A DNA stretch of 64,000 nt. Origin: CAZSXS01 sp964611385. GTDB lineage: Bacteria; Bacillota; Clostridia; Lachnospirales; CAYPQA01. Shown in pieces: positions 51,384 to 61,292 of this stretch (position 1 is its first letter; every line of letters starts with the position of its first letter). A program made the position numbers and the translations under genes. The stretch spans positions 1-64,000 of the forward strand of contig CAZSXS010000005.1 in assembly GCA_964611385.1 (NCBI GenBank), given 5' to 3'. The notes beneath the pieces are model-generated. The model did not search any database and was not told where the DNA came from. It was given only the letters and a program-made list of their open reading frames with translations.

Positions 51384-54197
51384 ATGCATAATAAACGGAA
51401 ATTTAAGAGCATTATTTCGTTATTAACCGTAATCGGCTGTCTGATGGGATTGCTTCCGCTTGAAGTATCTGCAACAGAAAAACAAAAAGCGGCCGATGAT
51501 CTTGCTGTTATGCCTGCTTCTGAGAAATTGATGGAGGCTAATCCTGCAGGTTTTGTTTTAAAGGAGAATGAAACAAAAATAGTTTCAGTAAACGCTGAAG
51601 AAGACGGTTTATACAATATTGAAATAGAGTATATGCCGCTTCAAGAAATCGTTTTAAACAGTACAATAACGGTGAGTGTGGGTGAGCAAACGAATTCGGT
51701 TGACACTCGTTCGCTCTGGGAGGATTCTACAAAGGAGTATAGAAAAGACCGTTACAGTAATGAAGTTGCGCCGGAACAAGTGGTTATGGAGGCTTATACA
51801 AAAGAGCGCTTGATTGACAGTGTATCACTTGACAAAACGCCTTTGGAATACACCTTAAAAAAAGGGGAGAACTCAATTGAAATTACTAACGGCAGAGCAG
51901 CACTGGATATTGTAAGTATCCGTGCGGTAAAGCCTCAGTCTGTTCGCCAATATAGTGAAATTTTTCGAGGCGAATCAGATGGCAATAGTTTGCTTACGAT
52001 AGAGGCGGAAGATTATGTAAAAAAATCTGATTCTTATATCCGTCCGAAAAACATGCAGAATAAAGCGTTAAGCCCTTATCAGCTGACGCAAAAAAAACTG
52101 AATGTTATTGATGATCAATCCTTTAAAAATCCTGGGCAATGGATTGAATGGGTGCTGGATGTTCGTCAAGGAGGTAACTATCAGCTTGGATTTAGATATC
52201 AACAAAGCTTGAAGGAAAATATGCCTGTCTATGCCAGCATACTGATTGATGGTGAAATACCCTGTCAAGAGCTTAAATCATATCCATTTAATTATACGAA
52301 AACAGAATTTAAAAACGAAACCTTATCCCTTTCAGGAAAGCCTATGTCCTTTTGGCTTGATGAAGGCATACATACCCTAAGAATAGAGTTGGATGGGGCT
52401 CCGATTGAACGATTTATCAGCCGTGTACGTGAGATATCTTCTGATATCTCTGACTTGGGTATTGAGATAGGAAAACTCTCTGGCGATAAAGTGTCTGCTT
52501 ACAGAAATTGGGAAATTGAAAGTTACTTTCCTGGCATTACGGATAAATTGAAAGGCTATTCCGATGAGCTTAAAACCCTCTTTACAGAGTTCAAACAGAT
52601 GAGTGGAGCAAATGCGAAGGCTGCGACGAACTTAAACCTTGCCGCAGAAAACCTTGATATGCTCTTAAAAAAGCCAAAAAAGATTCCTGCAAAGCTTAAT
52701 CTACTCAATCAGGGAAGTGGGTCGACTACTCAGCTGCTTTCTGTTTTCTGTACAGATGTTGTGCTTCAGAACCTCAGTCTTGATCGGGTATATGTTTATC
52801 AGAATCAGGTCGATTTACCACGAGCCAAGGTAGGCGTCGTAGAGCAGACTGCTGAAGGCGTAAAGCGCTTCTTCTCCGCATTGTTTTCACCCAATTCTGC
52901 ATACAGTGTAAGCAAAAAGCGCGAAGGGGAACTCAATATCTGGGTGAACCGGCCAATCAATTATGTTCAAACCTTACAGAATATTGCTGATACCCAGTTT
53001 ACTCCTGAAACAGGTATCCCTGTTCGCCTGTCTGTCATGCCCAATGAACAGAAGATGATCCTATCAAATGCAACCGATACCGCCCCGGATATCGTACTAA
53101 GTTCCACTGCAAGCGCACCTTACGATCTTGCGCTCCGTGGTGCAGTAACGGATTTTACCCAATTTCCCGATTTTGCTGATTTCGTATCTGAAAACTTTAA
53201 CGTAGATGCATTGGATGGTTATGTTTTTGAAGGTAAAATCTATGGAATGATTGAAACACAGGACTTTTTTGTGCTGATGTACAGAAAAGATGTGATGGAT
53301 AACCTTGGACTGAAAACGCCTGAAACCTGGGACGATGTGGCTGAGATAATGCCTGTACTTCGGCGCAACAGTATGAATTTCTTTATCCCTTTATCTAATT
53401 TTCAAGGGACAAAGCCAATGTATGCAATCTCACCGTTTATTTACCAGGTGGGTGCTTCGTTCTTCACGCCTAACGGACATGAATCTCTTTTAAATTCAGA
53501 GGAAGCGATCAGAGGCTTTAGCACACTTACGGATTTGTATAGCTACTATTCTCTTCAGCCTCATATCCCAAGCTTTTACAACAGTTTTCGATATGCAACC
53601 GTACCCATAGGGGTAGGATGGTTTGGTGACTATGTGCGCTTAATGAATGCAGCGCCGGAAATAGCCGATCGCTGGGAGATTTCGTATGCCCCAGGTACAC
53701 GTCAAGCGGATGGCAGTATCAATCGGGCTTATACCGCAGCTGAGCGCTCATGCATGATCTTTGAAAGCTCCAACTTAAAAGAACAATCATGGGAATTTAT
53801 CAAGTGGTGGTTGTCTGAGCGTACCCAGGTTGAATTTGCCTATTTACTTCAAACCAAGTACGGGCCGGAATATTTGTGGAACTCCGCAAACTTAAAGGCC
53901 TTTGATAAGTTAGAACTGCCACAAAAGCACAAGGATATCATTCTTGCTCAGTGGCAAGAAATAAAGGAAGTTCCTAAGCATCCAGCCGGATACATGCTTG
54001 ATCGTGAGCTGACAAACGCCTGGTTGGGGATTGTCACGCAGGGCATGAACCCTCGTGTAGCACTTGATAAAGCCACTCAGAACATCAATCGTGAAATCAA
54101 CCGTAAGCTTGAAGAGTTTGGTTATATCAAGGAGGGTCAATATGTGAAGGATTATACGATTATGACAGCGCGCGAGATTTTATTCGGAGAAAAATAA
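51384..54197 (+). CDS. carbohydrate-binding domain fused to a solute-binding protein
   Basis: 937 residues from the ATG at 51384 (GGGGG upstream). Signal peptide to ~35 (LTVIGCLMGLLPLEVSA). Residues ~60-180 and ~190-350 look like two CBM6/CBM35-type jelly rolls (DGLYNIEIEYMPL; LTIEAEDY; GGNYQLGFRY; WLDEGIHTLRIELDG). A helical linker follows, then from ~530 an ABC solute-binding domain (FTPETGIPVRLSVMPNEQK; YRKDVMDNLGLKTPETWDDV; WEFIKWWLSERTQVEFAY). Tethering a glycan-binding part to an importer's capture protein is unusual and suits a polymeric or long oligosaccharide. No lipobox seen; anchoring may be by the signal segment. Confidence 0.85.
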   Translation: MHNKRKFKSIISLLTVIGCLMGLLPLEVSATEKQKAADDLAVMPASEKLMEANPAGFVLKENETKIVSVNAEEDGLYNIEIEYMPLQEIVLNSTITVSVGEQTNSVDTRSLWEDSTKEYRKDRYSNEVAPEQVVMEAYTKERLIDSVSLDKTPLEYTLKKGENSIEITNGRAALDIVSIRAVKPQSVRQYSEIFRGESDGNSLLTIEAEDYVKKSDSYIRPKNMQNKALSPYQLTQKKLNVIDDQSFKNPGQWIEWVLDVRQGGNYQLGFRYQQSLKENMPVYASILIDGEIPCQELKSYPFNYTKTEFKNETLSLSGKPMSFWLDEGIHTLRIELDGAPIERFISRVREISSDISDLGIEIGKLSGDKVSAYRNWEIESYFPGITDKLKGYSDELKTLFTEFKQMSGANAKAATNLNLAAENLDMLLKKPKKIPAKLNLLNQGSGSTTQLLSVFCTDVVLQNLSLDRVYVYQNQVDLPRAKVGVVEQTAEGVKRFFSALFSPNSAYSVSKKREGELNIWVNRPINYVQTLQNIADTQFTPETGIPVRLSVMPNEQKMILSNATDTAPDIVLSSTASAPYDLALRGAVTDFTQFPDFADFVSENFNVDALDGYVFEGKIYGMIETQDFFVLMYRKDVMDNLGLKTPETWDDVAEIMPVLRRNSMNFFIPLSNFQGTKPMYAISPFIYQVGASFFTPNGHESLLNSEEAIRGFSTLTDLYSYYSLQPHIPSFYNSFRYATVPIGVGWFGDYVRLMNAAPEIADRWEISYAPGTRQADGSINRAYTAAERSCMIFESSNLKEQSWEFIKWWLSERTQVEFAYLLQTKYGPEYLWNSANLKAFDKLELPQKHKDIILAQWQEIKEVPKHPAGYMLDRELTNAWLGIVTQGMNPRVALDKATQNINREINRKLEEFGYIKEGQYVKDYTIMTAREILFGEK

Positions 54198-54280
54198 GAA
54201 ACGATTCATTTGCTCAGAAATTGAAGAAAAGGCGGTGAGGGGTCTGCTATCCCTTTTATAAGCAGATAGCATATCGGTAC

Positions 54281-55180
54281 ATGAATAAATTGAAAAGCTT
54301 TTTTGTTAAACAGTCCCATTGGGTAATGCTTGCGCCGTTCTTACTCATGTTTTTCTTGTTTATTGTGGTGCCTGTAATCGTTGCTATAACGCTTTCGTTC
54401 ACCCAATACAACTCGGTGCAGCCACCCAAAATTGTGGGGATAAAGAATTATATTCTGGTCCTTACGCAAGACCCTGTTTTTATGCAAAAGGTACTGCCCA
54501 ATACCATTCAATATGCGTTAATCGTAGGCCCCGGCGGATATATGCTGTCCTTTCTATTAGCTTGGGTACTTTCGCAGTTGACAAAGCTACCGCGTACAAT
54601 TCTTGCCATTATCATTTATTCGCCGTCAATGACATCCGGCGTTATCATCTCTACCGTGTGGGCCATTATCTTTAGCGGTGACAGAACGGGTTATTTGAAC
54701 AGCTATTTGTTGCGAATGGGTTTTATTCAAGAGCCTATACTCTGGCTTCAGTCCCCCAAATACTTAATGCCGATTATGATCCTTGTTGCCCTGTGGAGTA
54801 GTATGGGTGTTGGGTTTTTGGCTATGCTGTCCGGTATTTTGAATGTAGATCATGAAGTCTATGAGGCTTCGTACATAGACGGTATTCGAAACCGATTTCA
54901 AGAAATATTCTACATTACGATCCCTACGATCAAACCACAAATGTTGTTTGGTGCCGTGATGGCTGTGGTAAATACATTCAGTACAGCCGGTATCGGTGTT
55001 GCACTTTCCGGATCCAATCCAACGCCTATGAATGCCGGTCAGCTACTAGTCAACCACATAGAAGACTTCGGCTTTTTGCGGTATGAGATGGGTTATGCTG
55101 CCGCCTTATCGGTAATCCTTCTCGGTGTCATTTGGCTTGCCTCCAAAGTTTCATACAAGCTGTTTGGAGAACGGGATTGA
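54281..55180 (+). CDS. ABC sugar permease, MalF/UgpA type (pair 1)
   Basis: 299 residues with six membrane segments and the EAA loop EASYIDGIRNRFQEIFYITIPTIKP that docks the ATPase. It forms a heterodimer with the next gene product. No clear ribosome binding site precedes the ATG; a small hairpin (GCTATC/GATAGC) lies just upstream and may limit translation. No ATPase gene is present in the operon, so a shared MsmX-like ATPase elsewhere is likely. Confidence 0.92.
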   Translation: MNKLKSFFVKQSHWVMLAPFLLMFFLFIVVPVIVAITLSFTQYNSVQPPKIVGIKNYILVLTQDPVFMQKVLPNTIQYALIVGPGGYMLSFLLAWVLSQLTKLPRTILAIIIYSPSMTSGVIISTVWAIIFSGDRTGYLNSYLLRMGFIQEPILWLQSPKYLMPIMILVALWSSMGVGFLAMLSGILNVDHEVYEASYIDGIRNRFQEIFYITIPTIKPQMLFGAVMAVVNTFSTAGIGVALSGSNPTPMNAGQLLVNHIEDFGFLRYEMGYAAALSVILLGVIWLASKVSYKLFGERD

Positions 55181-55214
55181 GTGTGTACTCTTTTGCTACG
55201 GAAAGGAGTTAGTT

Positions 55215-56105
55215 ATGGCAAAGAAAAAAAGCAGGTACAACGGTATCAGCATTAATCCGGCGAAGTTTGATAAGGGACAATTAAAGTTCTACTTTTTTAT
55301 GGTTCCATTTGCAATCTTTATGGCCTTGCCGATTGTATACATTATCTTCCATGCGTTTAAACCTATGGATGAGCTATTGGCTTATCCCCCTAAATTTATA
55401 ACAACACGTCCGACCTTTGACAATTTTGCAAAGTTGTTTTCGGCAACCTCTAATTCCAATCAACCGATGTCCATTTACATGTTTAATAGTATAATAGCTA
55501 CCGCTGCTGTCATGGGCTTGTCCATTATCATTTCAGTATTTGCAGGCTATGTATTGTCAAAGAAGCAATTCAAGGGCAAAGCGATTATTTTTAAATTGAA
55601 TACGCTTTCTATGATGTTTGTCCCCATTGCTGTGACCATTCCGCGCTATATCATTATGAAAAACGTTGGTCTTTTGGATACTTTTTTGGCTCACATCCTG
55701 CCTATGCTTGCCATGCCTGTGGGCTTGTTCTTGATCAAGCAGTTTATTGACCAGTTTCCGGATGCACTGGTGGAAGCCGCGCAAATAGACGGAGCCAATG
55801 ATTATTACATTGTATTCGCTATTATACTTCCCATCATAAAACCAGCCATATCAACCGTGGCGATTCTATCCTTTCAGACGGCTTGGAATTCCACAGAAGC
55901 TTCAAGCATGTTGATCAATTCTGAGCATCTTAAAAACTTTGCCTTTTACATGAGTACGCTGTCATCAGCATCATCAGGCAACAGCCTTGCCGGTCAGGGT
56001 ATGTCTGCTGCAGCCTCGCTAATTATGTTCCTACCCAACTTACTATTGTTTTTGATTTTACAATCCCGAGTTATGAACACGATGGCACATTCGGGTATTA
56101 AATAA
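55215..56105 (+). CDS. ABC sugar permease, MalG type (pair 1)
   Basis: 296 residues from the ATG at 55215 (AAAGGAG upstream; a longer in-frame start inside the previous gene is not supported). MalG-like: FYFFMVPFAIFMALPIVYII, six membrane segments, EAA loop EAAQIDGANDYYIVFAIILPIIKPA. Partner of the preceding permease for sugar import. Confidence 0.92.
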   Translation: MAKKKSRYNGISINPAKFDKGQLKFYFFMVPFAIFMALPIVYIIFHAFKPMDELLAYPPKFITTRPTFDNFAKLFSATSNSNQPMSIYMFNSIIATAAVMGLSIIISVFAGYVLSKKQFKGKAIIFKLNTLSMMFVPIAVTIPRYIIMKNVGLLDTFLAHILPMLAMPVGLFLIKQFIDQFPDALVEAAQIDGANDYYIVFAIILPIIKPAISTVAILSFQTAWNSTEASSMLINSEHLKNFAFYMSTLSSASSGNSLAGQGMSAAASLIMFLPNLLLFLILQSRVMNTMAHSGIK

Positions 56106-56126
56106 GAAAGGAAGGGATGCAGAGCT

Positions 56127-58169
56127 ATGCTTATAAAGAGAACGGCAAGGCAGGTCATTCTTCTCCTGGTTTGTATGATATTGCTTTTCAGCTTAGTAGC
56201 AAAACCTGTCAAGGCAACAAATGCGACGGCTTATACTTACACGCTTTCTGCTGATATGGAATGGATACGCACACAAGACGCATATCTCGTAGAGGAAGTT
56301 TTGTTTCAGGATTACAAGCTTTCATCGGCATCGGATATCTATGTACGGGGCAATATTATGTATATTGCTGACACTGGCAACTCCCGAATTGTTGTTCGCA
56401 ACCTTACAACCGATCAGATTACCACTTTCGGTGAGGATGTTTTAAGTGCTCCCACAGGCGTCTTCCATGCAATGAATGATAAAATCTATGTGGCTGATAC
56501 GGATAAGGTTTATCAGTTTGATACAAAGGGAAATCTGTTGCGTGAATATGGCCGCCCTCAAAGCATTACATTTGGCGCCAACGGAATTTATAAACCGACC
56601 AAGGTGGCGGCAGACAAAGCAGGGACCCTCTATATCACCAGCGACGGTACATTCGAAGGTATCATTCAGCTTGCTGAAAATGGTGATTTCCTTGGTTATT
56701 TTGGGTATAACTTTCTGGCCCTTTCTCCGATTGAAGTTTTGCAGGAGTTGTTTTTTTCTGAGGAACAAAAGGCCAGACTGTTTAACAAGGTTCCGTACAC
56801 CTTCAGCAATGTTTCACTTTCTGATAAGGGTCTGATCTACTCCTTGACGAGTGGTACATTTATGTATTCCCTTAAAAAACACAACATATCCGGCATCAAT
56901 ATGCTTGAAAAAAATCAAATGACTGGCTACGAAAGAAACTTTGTCGATCTTTCTGTAGGAAGATACGGTCAGATGTATGCAGTAACGGAAGCCGGCTTGA
57001 TTTATGAGTATGATTCAGACGGAAATATCCTCTTTACCTTTGGCGGCTTGGCCATCACAGCAGAACGGAACGGATTGTTGACGGTTGCTTCCGGTATTGC
57101 ATCAGATGAGAATGATACGGTTTATGTACTTGATAAAGAACGCGGCAATGTACACGTGTTTGCCCCCACACAATTCTCCATTATGCTGCACCAGGCGATC
57201 GACCTGTATGACAAGGGTGAATATGAGCAGAGCCGTGATCTTTGGTTAAGGATTTTGCGTGAAAGCGGCAGCTCGAAGATGGTTCACAGAGGACTGGGAA
57301 ACTGCTATCTGCAACTGAAGGATTTTGAACAGTCAGAATATCATTATAAGCTGGCCAAGGATATAGGCGGGTATTCGGAATCATACTGGGAGATCCGTGA
57401 CAGCTGGATGATGAACAATACAGGCATTATTATAGGGATCGTTGTGGCCTTTATCCTTGTGCTGTCTATCCTTAAGTTCTTGGATAAGAAATACAGAATT
57501 TATGATCCCTTACGCAAGGCAGCTGCTCGTTTCAAACGATTTCGATTCATTAATGATATTCTGTTCGTAAAGCGCTTTATTGTGAATCCGGCAGACGGAT
57601 TTTATGATGTTCGCCATGATTTGAACGGTTCTGCACGGGTAGCCACAATCTTCTATCTGATTACCTTCCTGATTACCATCTGGAGTCTGGTTGGAAGAGG
57701 CTTTATCCTAACGCCTGTAAGCTTGGAAAAAATAAATTTATTGTTCTTATTCCAATTATTTTTTATTCCTCTTGGTCTGTTTATTGTATGCAACTACATG
57801 GTCAGTGCCATCAACGACGGCGAAAGCCGTTTCAAGGATGTGTACATATTTGGAGGATATGCCTTTGCGCCTATCATTCTGTTTATGCCCATAGTAAACC
57901 TAATCTCGTATGTCGTAACGATAAACGAGGTGTTTCTTGTTACCTTCCCCTCACTCATACTGGTTGTTTGGACAGGAATACTCTTCTTAGTCGGTTTAAA
58001 GCAGATAAACGATTATGAGTTTGGTGATGTTATCAAGAATGTGTTGCTGACGATATTCTTTATGTGCATTGTTCTGTTGGTATTTACCATGATACAAATG
58101 TTTTGGGATAAGATTTTTGAGTTAATCTACGCAGTAACGAAGGAGGTAGTATATCGTGTTTCGAATTAA
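56127..58169 (+). CDS. exported NHL-propeller, TPR and Yip1-type membrane protein
   Basis: 680 residues. Signal peptide/anchor (VILLLVCMILLFSLVAKPVK), then an NHL-like beta-propeller to ~355 (SDIYVRGNIMYIADTGNSRI; LYITSDG; VYVLDKERGNVHVFAP). A TPR-like unit follows (~360-420: AIDLYDKGEYEQSRDLW), then one membrane segment (~435) and a five-helix Yip1-type domain to the end. The propeller would face outside. The gene sits between two permease pairs and overlaps the DUF5696 gene by 14 bases. I know this pairing from sugar loci of Paenibacillus-like Firmicutes but not its function. Confidence 0.8.
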   Translation: MLIKRTARQVILLLVCMILLFSLVAKPVKATNATAYTYTLSADMEWIRTQDAYLVEEVLFQDYKLSSASDIYVRGNIMYIADTGNSRIVVRNLTTDQITTFGEDVLSAPTGVFHAMNDKIYVADTDKVYQFDTKGNLLREYGRPQSITFGANGIYKPTKVAADKAGTLYITSDGTFEGIIQLAENGDFLGYFGYNFLALSPIEVLQELFFSEEQKARLFNKVPYTFSNVSLSDKGLIYSLTSGTFMYSLKKHNISGINMLEKNQMTGYERNFVDLSVGRYGQMYAVTEAGLIYEYDSDGNILFTFGGLAITAERNGLLTVASGIASDENDTVYVLDKERGNVHVFAPTQFSIMLHQAIDLYDKGEYEQSRDLWLRILRESGSSKMVHRGLGNCYLQLKDFEQSEYHYKLAKDIGGYSESYWEIRDSWMMNNTGIIIGIVVAFILVLSILKFLDKKYRIYDPLRKAAARFKRFRFINDILFVKRFIVNPADGFYDVRHDLNGSARVATIFYLITFLITIWSLVGRGFILTPVSLEKINLLFLFQLFFIPLGLFIVCNYMVSAINDGESRFKDVYIFGGYAFAPIILFMPIVNLISYVVTINEVFLVTFPSLILVVWTGILFLVGLKQINDYEFGDVIKNVLLTIFFMCIVLLVFTMIQMFWDKIFELIYAVTKEVVYRVSN

Positions 58170-60405
58170 ACGAGTCATTGCGGCCATGTCAGCCGTAGCG
58201 TTGATTTTCGCTTACAGTGAAAGTGTATTGGCGGTTCGGGAGGATCGCCAGGTCAATTCAAACCGTTATACCTCTCCGGAAATATCATCTGAGCGCATTG
58301 AAAGTCTTATGAGTGTGGACGGCTATGATAAGCTGTTGGAAAATGATGCTCTGGAATTTTGGTACAGGGATCAGGTTGGATCTGTTAGGATCGTGGATAA
58401 GGCCTCCGGTTATGTTTGGGGATCCTTTACAGAAGATAAGCCCTCCAATATGAACAAGATCTGGGCTTCGTTCGGAAACTCTATTCTATCTTTGGATTAC
58501 TTCGATAATAGGGGGTTGGAAAAACGAACCGGTGTTGTAGGTGACGATTTTACAACCACATACAGAGTAGAGGGCAATACAGCTTATTTTACCTCAGAGA
58601 GTACAACACTTTCTATCAAGCTGAGCTTTGAGCTGAAGCTGGAGCATGATCGGATCCTTGTAAGCTTTGATTCTTCCAGTGTTGAGGAAACAGGCGAATT
58701 TTTTGTCGGAAAGGTCTATGTTCTACCCTTCTTGGGTTCTACTCAAAAGGATGAAATCCCTGGATATATGTTTGTTCCAGACGGATGCGGTGCGTTGATA
58801 CGCTACTCTGACATCTCATCCTATTTAAAGGGATTTGACCGCAAAGTGTATGGACAGGATTTTGGTATCGATAGTACAGAGATATTGAACGACCTTAAAT
58901 CAATGCGTGCGAACGAGGTCTCCCCTGAATCTCCGGTGTTAACGGGTGTTTATGGGATTGTGCATGGCGTAAAGCAAAATGCACTATTTGCAAATGTTAT
59001 GTCTGGCGGGGAATATGCCTCCATTGTAGCCTATCCCAGTGGTGTGACAACGGATTACAACTGGGCAGCTGTAAAATTTACATTGCGCCAAAAATATCAG
59101 CAGCCAACCTCTAAGAGCGGCGCAGGTATCCAAGTCATTCAAAAACACAGTAATGAAGTAAAGGGAGAAGTTGCCTTTCATTTTTTAAACGGTGACGATG
59201 CCGACTATGTCGGTATGGCAAAGATATACCGCACGCAATTGATTGAGGATGGTATCCTTTCTGAGCAAAAAAAGGAACGCGGAGATATTCCCTTGAAAGT
59301 AGATTTTATTATTGCTGACAAGGAAAAAGGCTTGATCTTCAACAACATCAAGAAGATAACGGATTTTGACTTTACAATGAAGGTTGTAGAGGAAATCAAA
59401 AGCAAGGGTGTAACGAATCTGGATGTGGGCTTACTTGGCTGGCAAGAAGGGGGAATCAGCGGACAGGACAAGAAGAAGGTGCTGGCTTCCTTTTCGGGGG
59501 GCAGCGAAAAGGAGTTGAAGGAGCTGCAAGACGCAGTTTCAGGCAAACTATCGCTCTACATCGACCCATTGACAGCAAAAGAACCTCAACTGGATGTACG
59601 CTTAAATGGCAGCATTACATTGTCGCAGTCACCAGTTCGTACGGTAAAAGAGAATCCCTATCGTTTTATGGAAAAAACCTATTATTTGAATCCCCATATT
59701 GTAAGTGATATTGTTGCTCAGGTTGGCTCTTTTTCGAAAAAGCACGGATTTGAACGCATCTCTTTTGACTTTATCAGCAATCTGTTGTTCGGTCACTATT
59801 TAAAAAATAGTGAGATTACGCGGAAGCAAGCCATGGAGCTTTATACAGAAAGCATAGCGGCTCTGGATCCTGCACTGGAATACATTGGGATGACAACGCC
59901 CAATGATTACATGTGGAAGTATACAGACGGCTTCTACTTGATGCCTATGGTTTCAAGCCAATATCTGTACGAAAATGACACGGTTCCTTTTTTGCAAATC
60001 GTGCTGAAAGGGTATATGGATCTCTATGCGCCCTATTCTAATGTAGACTTCTTTACAAAGCTTGATACTTTAAAGCAAATTGATTACGGCACATACCCTT
60101 CCTTCCTACTTACGCAGGAAGAAAATCATGCACTCCATAAAACCACGGTCTATGAATACAACTCCACCTCCTATGGAAACTGGAACGAAACGATTTGTTC
60201 CATCTACGAAGAGATTAATGCGGTATTACGTGAAGTGGAGGGCGCAAGCATAACAAGCCGTGAGGTTTTGAGTTTAGGTCTTGTGAAAGTCAGCTATTCA
60301 AACGGAAAGGCGGTATATGTAAATTACTTGCAAGCAGCCGCAGAGGTAGATGGTATCACGATTCCCCCCTCTTCTGCATTGGTAAAGGAGGGAACAGGCA
60401 AATGA
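58156..60405 (+). CDS. DUF5696-type exported protein
   Basis: 749 residues from a GTG at 58156, preceded by AAGGAGG inside the previous gene. Signal peptide to ~26 (AAMSAVALIFAYSESVLA), then a beta-rich domain (~40-340: ALEFWYRDQVGSVRIVDKAS, YVLPFLGSTQKDEIPGYMFV) and an alpha/beta part resembling a TIM barrel (~370-640: GVTNLDVGLLGWQEGG; GFERISFDFISNLLFG; YIGMTTPNDYMW). The barrel-like half and the locus suggest a glycosidase-related or glycan-handling role; no catalytic pair can be named. Overlaps the next permease gene by ATGA, so co-translated. Confidence 0.8.
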   Translation: MFRIKRVIAAMSAVALIFAYSESVLAVREDRQVNSNRYTSPEISSERIESLMSVDGYDKLLENDALEFWYRDQVGSVRIVDKASGYVWGSFTEDKPSNMNKIWASFGNSILSLDYFDNRGLEKRTGVVGDDFTTTYRVEGNTAYFTSESTTLSIKLSFELKLEHDRILVSFDSSSVEETGEFFVGKVYVLPFLGSTQKDEIPGYMFVPDGCGALIRYSDISSYLKGFDRKVYGQDFGIDSTEILNDLKSMRANEVSPESPVLTGVYGIVHGVKQNALFANVMSGGEYASIVAYPSGVTTDYNWAAVKFTLRQKYQQPTSKSGAGIQVIQKHSNEVKGEVAFHFLNGDDADYVGMAKIYRTQLIEDGILSEQKKERGDIPLKVDFIIADKEKGLIFNNIKKITDFDFTMKVVEEIKSKGVTNLDVGLLGWQEGGISGQDKKKVLASFSGGSEKELKELQDAVSGKLSLYIDPLTAKEPQLDVRLNGSITLSQSPVRTVKENPYRFMEKTYYLNPHIVSDIVAQVGSFSKKHGFERISFDFISNLLFGHYLKNSEITRKQAMELYTESIAALDPALEYIGMTTPNDYMWKYTDGFYLMPMVSSQYLYENDTVPFLQIVLKGYMDLYAPYSNVDFFTKLDTLKQIDYGTYPSFLLTQEENHALHKTTVYEYNSTSYGNWNETICSIYEEINAVLREVEGASITSREVLSLGLVKVSYSNGKAVYVNYLQAAAEVDGITIPPSSALVKEGTGK

Positions 60406-61280
60406 AAAAGCTGAAACTCAAACAAATGACAATCAAGCAGCGAAACAGTATCACGGGCTATGCTTTCTTACTTCCATGGATCTTAGGATTTTTGATTTTT
60501 ACTGCGATCCCCTTTGTCTATTCCATCTATATCAGCTTTAACAATATTACCTTTAAACCCACAGGAATTGAGATGAGCTTCGTGGGATTGAAGTGGTATA
60601 AGGAAGCGCTTACTGTGGATACCACCTTCACAATCAATCTCTTGGACTCCGTACAGTTTATCTTTCTTTCAAGCCCTATGATTGTTGTATCTTCCTTGAT
60701 TATGGCTCTTCTCTTAAATGGTAAGTTTCATGGGCGTACATTTTTCCGTGCTCTGTATTTCTTTCCGGTTATTGTTATCAGTGGTCCGGTTATCAATGAA
60801 TTGATTTCAACCAATGCTTCAAAGATTATTACGCCAGGGAAATATGCAGTATACAACTTCTTATCCATGCTCCCGGAAAATGTTTTTTCTTCGTCGTTGC
60901 TCTATATCTTTGACAACCTCGTATTAATTCTTTGGTTTTCTGGTATACAGATACTCATTTACCTTGCTGGCCTTCAAAAAATCGGAACCTCGATCTATGA
61001 AGCCTCCAACATCGACGGTGCTTCCTCCTGGCAGGTTTTCTGGAAGATAACGCTACCATTCATGAAGCCAATGATACTCATTAATGCAATCTTTACCATA
61101 TCACAGCTGGCAAGCTTCGCTAACAATAAAATCAATAAAGAAATAACCAGCAAAATGACCTTGGTCGGCAAAGTGTACAGCTATTCCTCTGCTATGTCTT
61201 GGATCTATTTTGTCTGTATACTTGCGATGATAGGCTTTGTTTTCTTGCTGTTCAGGGAAAGCAAGCGAGATAGGATATAA
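60402..61280 (+). CDS. ABC sugar permease, MalF type (pair 2)
   Basis: 292 residues, six membrane segments (GYAFLLPWILGFLIFTAIPF at the start) and EAA loop EASNIDGASSWQVFWKITLPF. Starts within the ATGA overlap with the DUF5696 gene. A second permease pair in one operon suggests either two substrates or two chain lengths. Confidence 0.92.
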   Translation: MKKLKLKQMTIKQRNSITGYAFLLPWILGFLIFTAIPFVYSIYISFNNITFKPTGIEMSFVGLKWYKEALTVDTTFTINLLDSVQFIFLSSPMIVVSSLIMALLLNGKFHGRTFFRALYFFPVIVISGPVINELISTNASKIITPGKYAVYNFLSMLPENVFSSSLLYIFDNLVLILWFSGIQILIYLAGLQKIGTSIYEASNIDGASSWQVFWKITLPFMKPMILINAIFTISQLASFANNKINKEITSKMTLVGKVYSYSSAMSWIYFVCILAMIGFVFLLFRESKRDRI

Positions 61281-61292
61281 GAAAGGGGTGTT

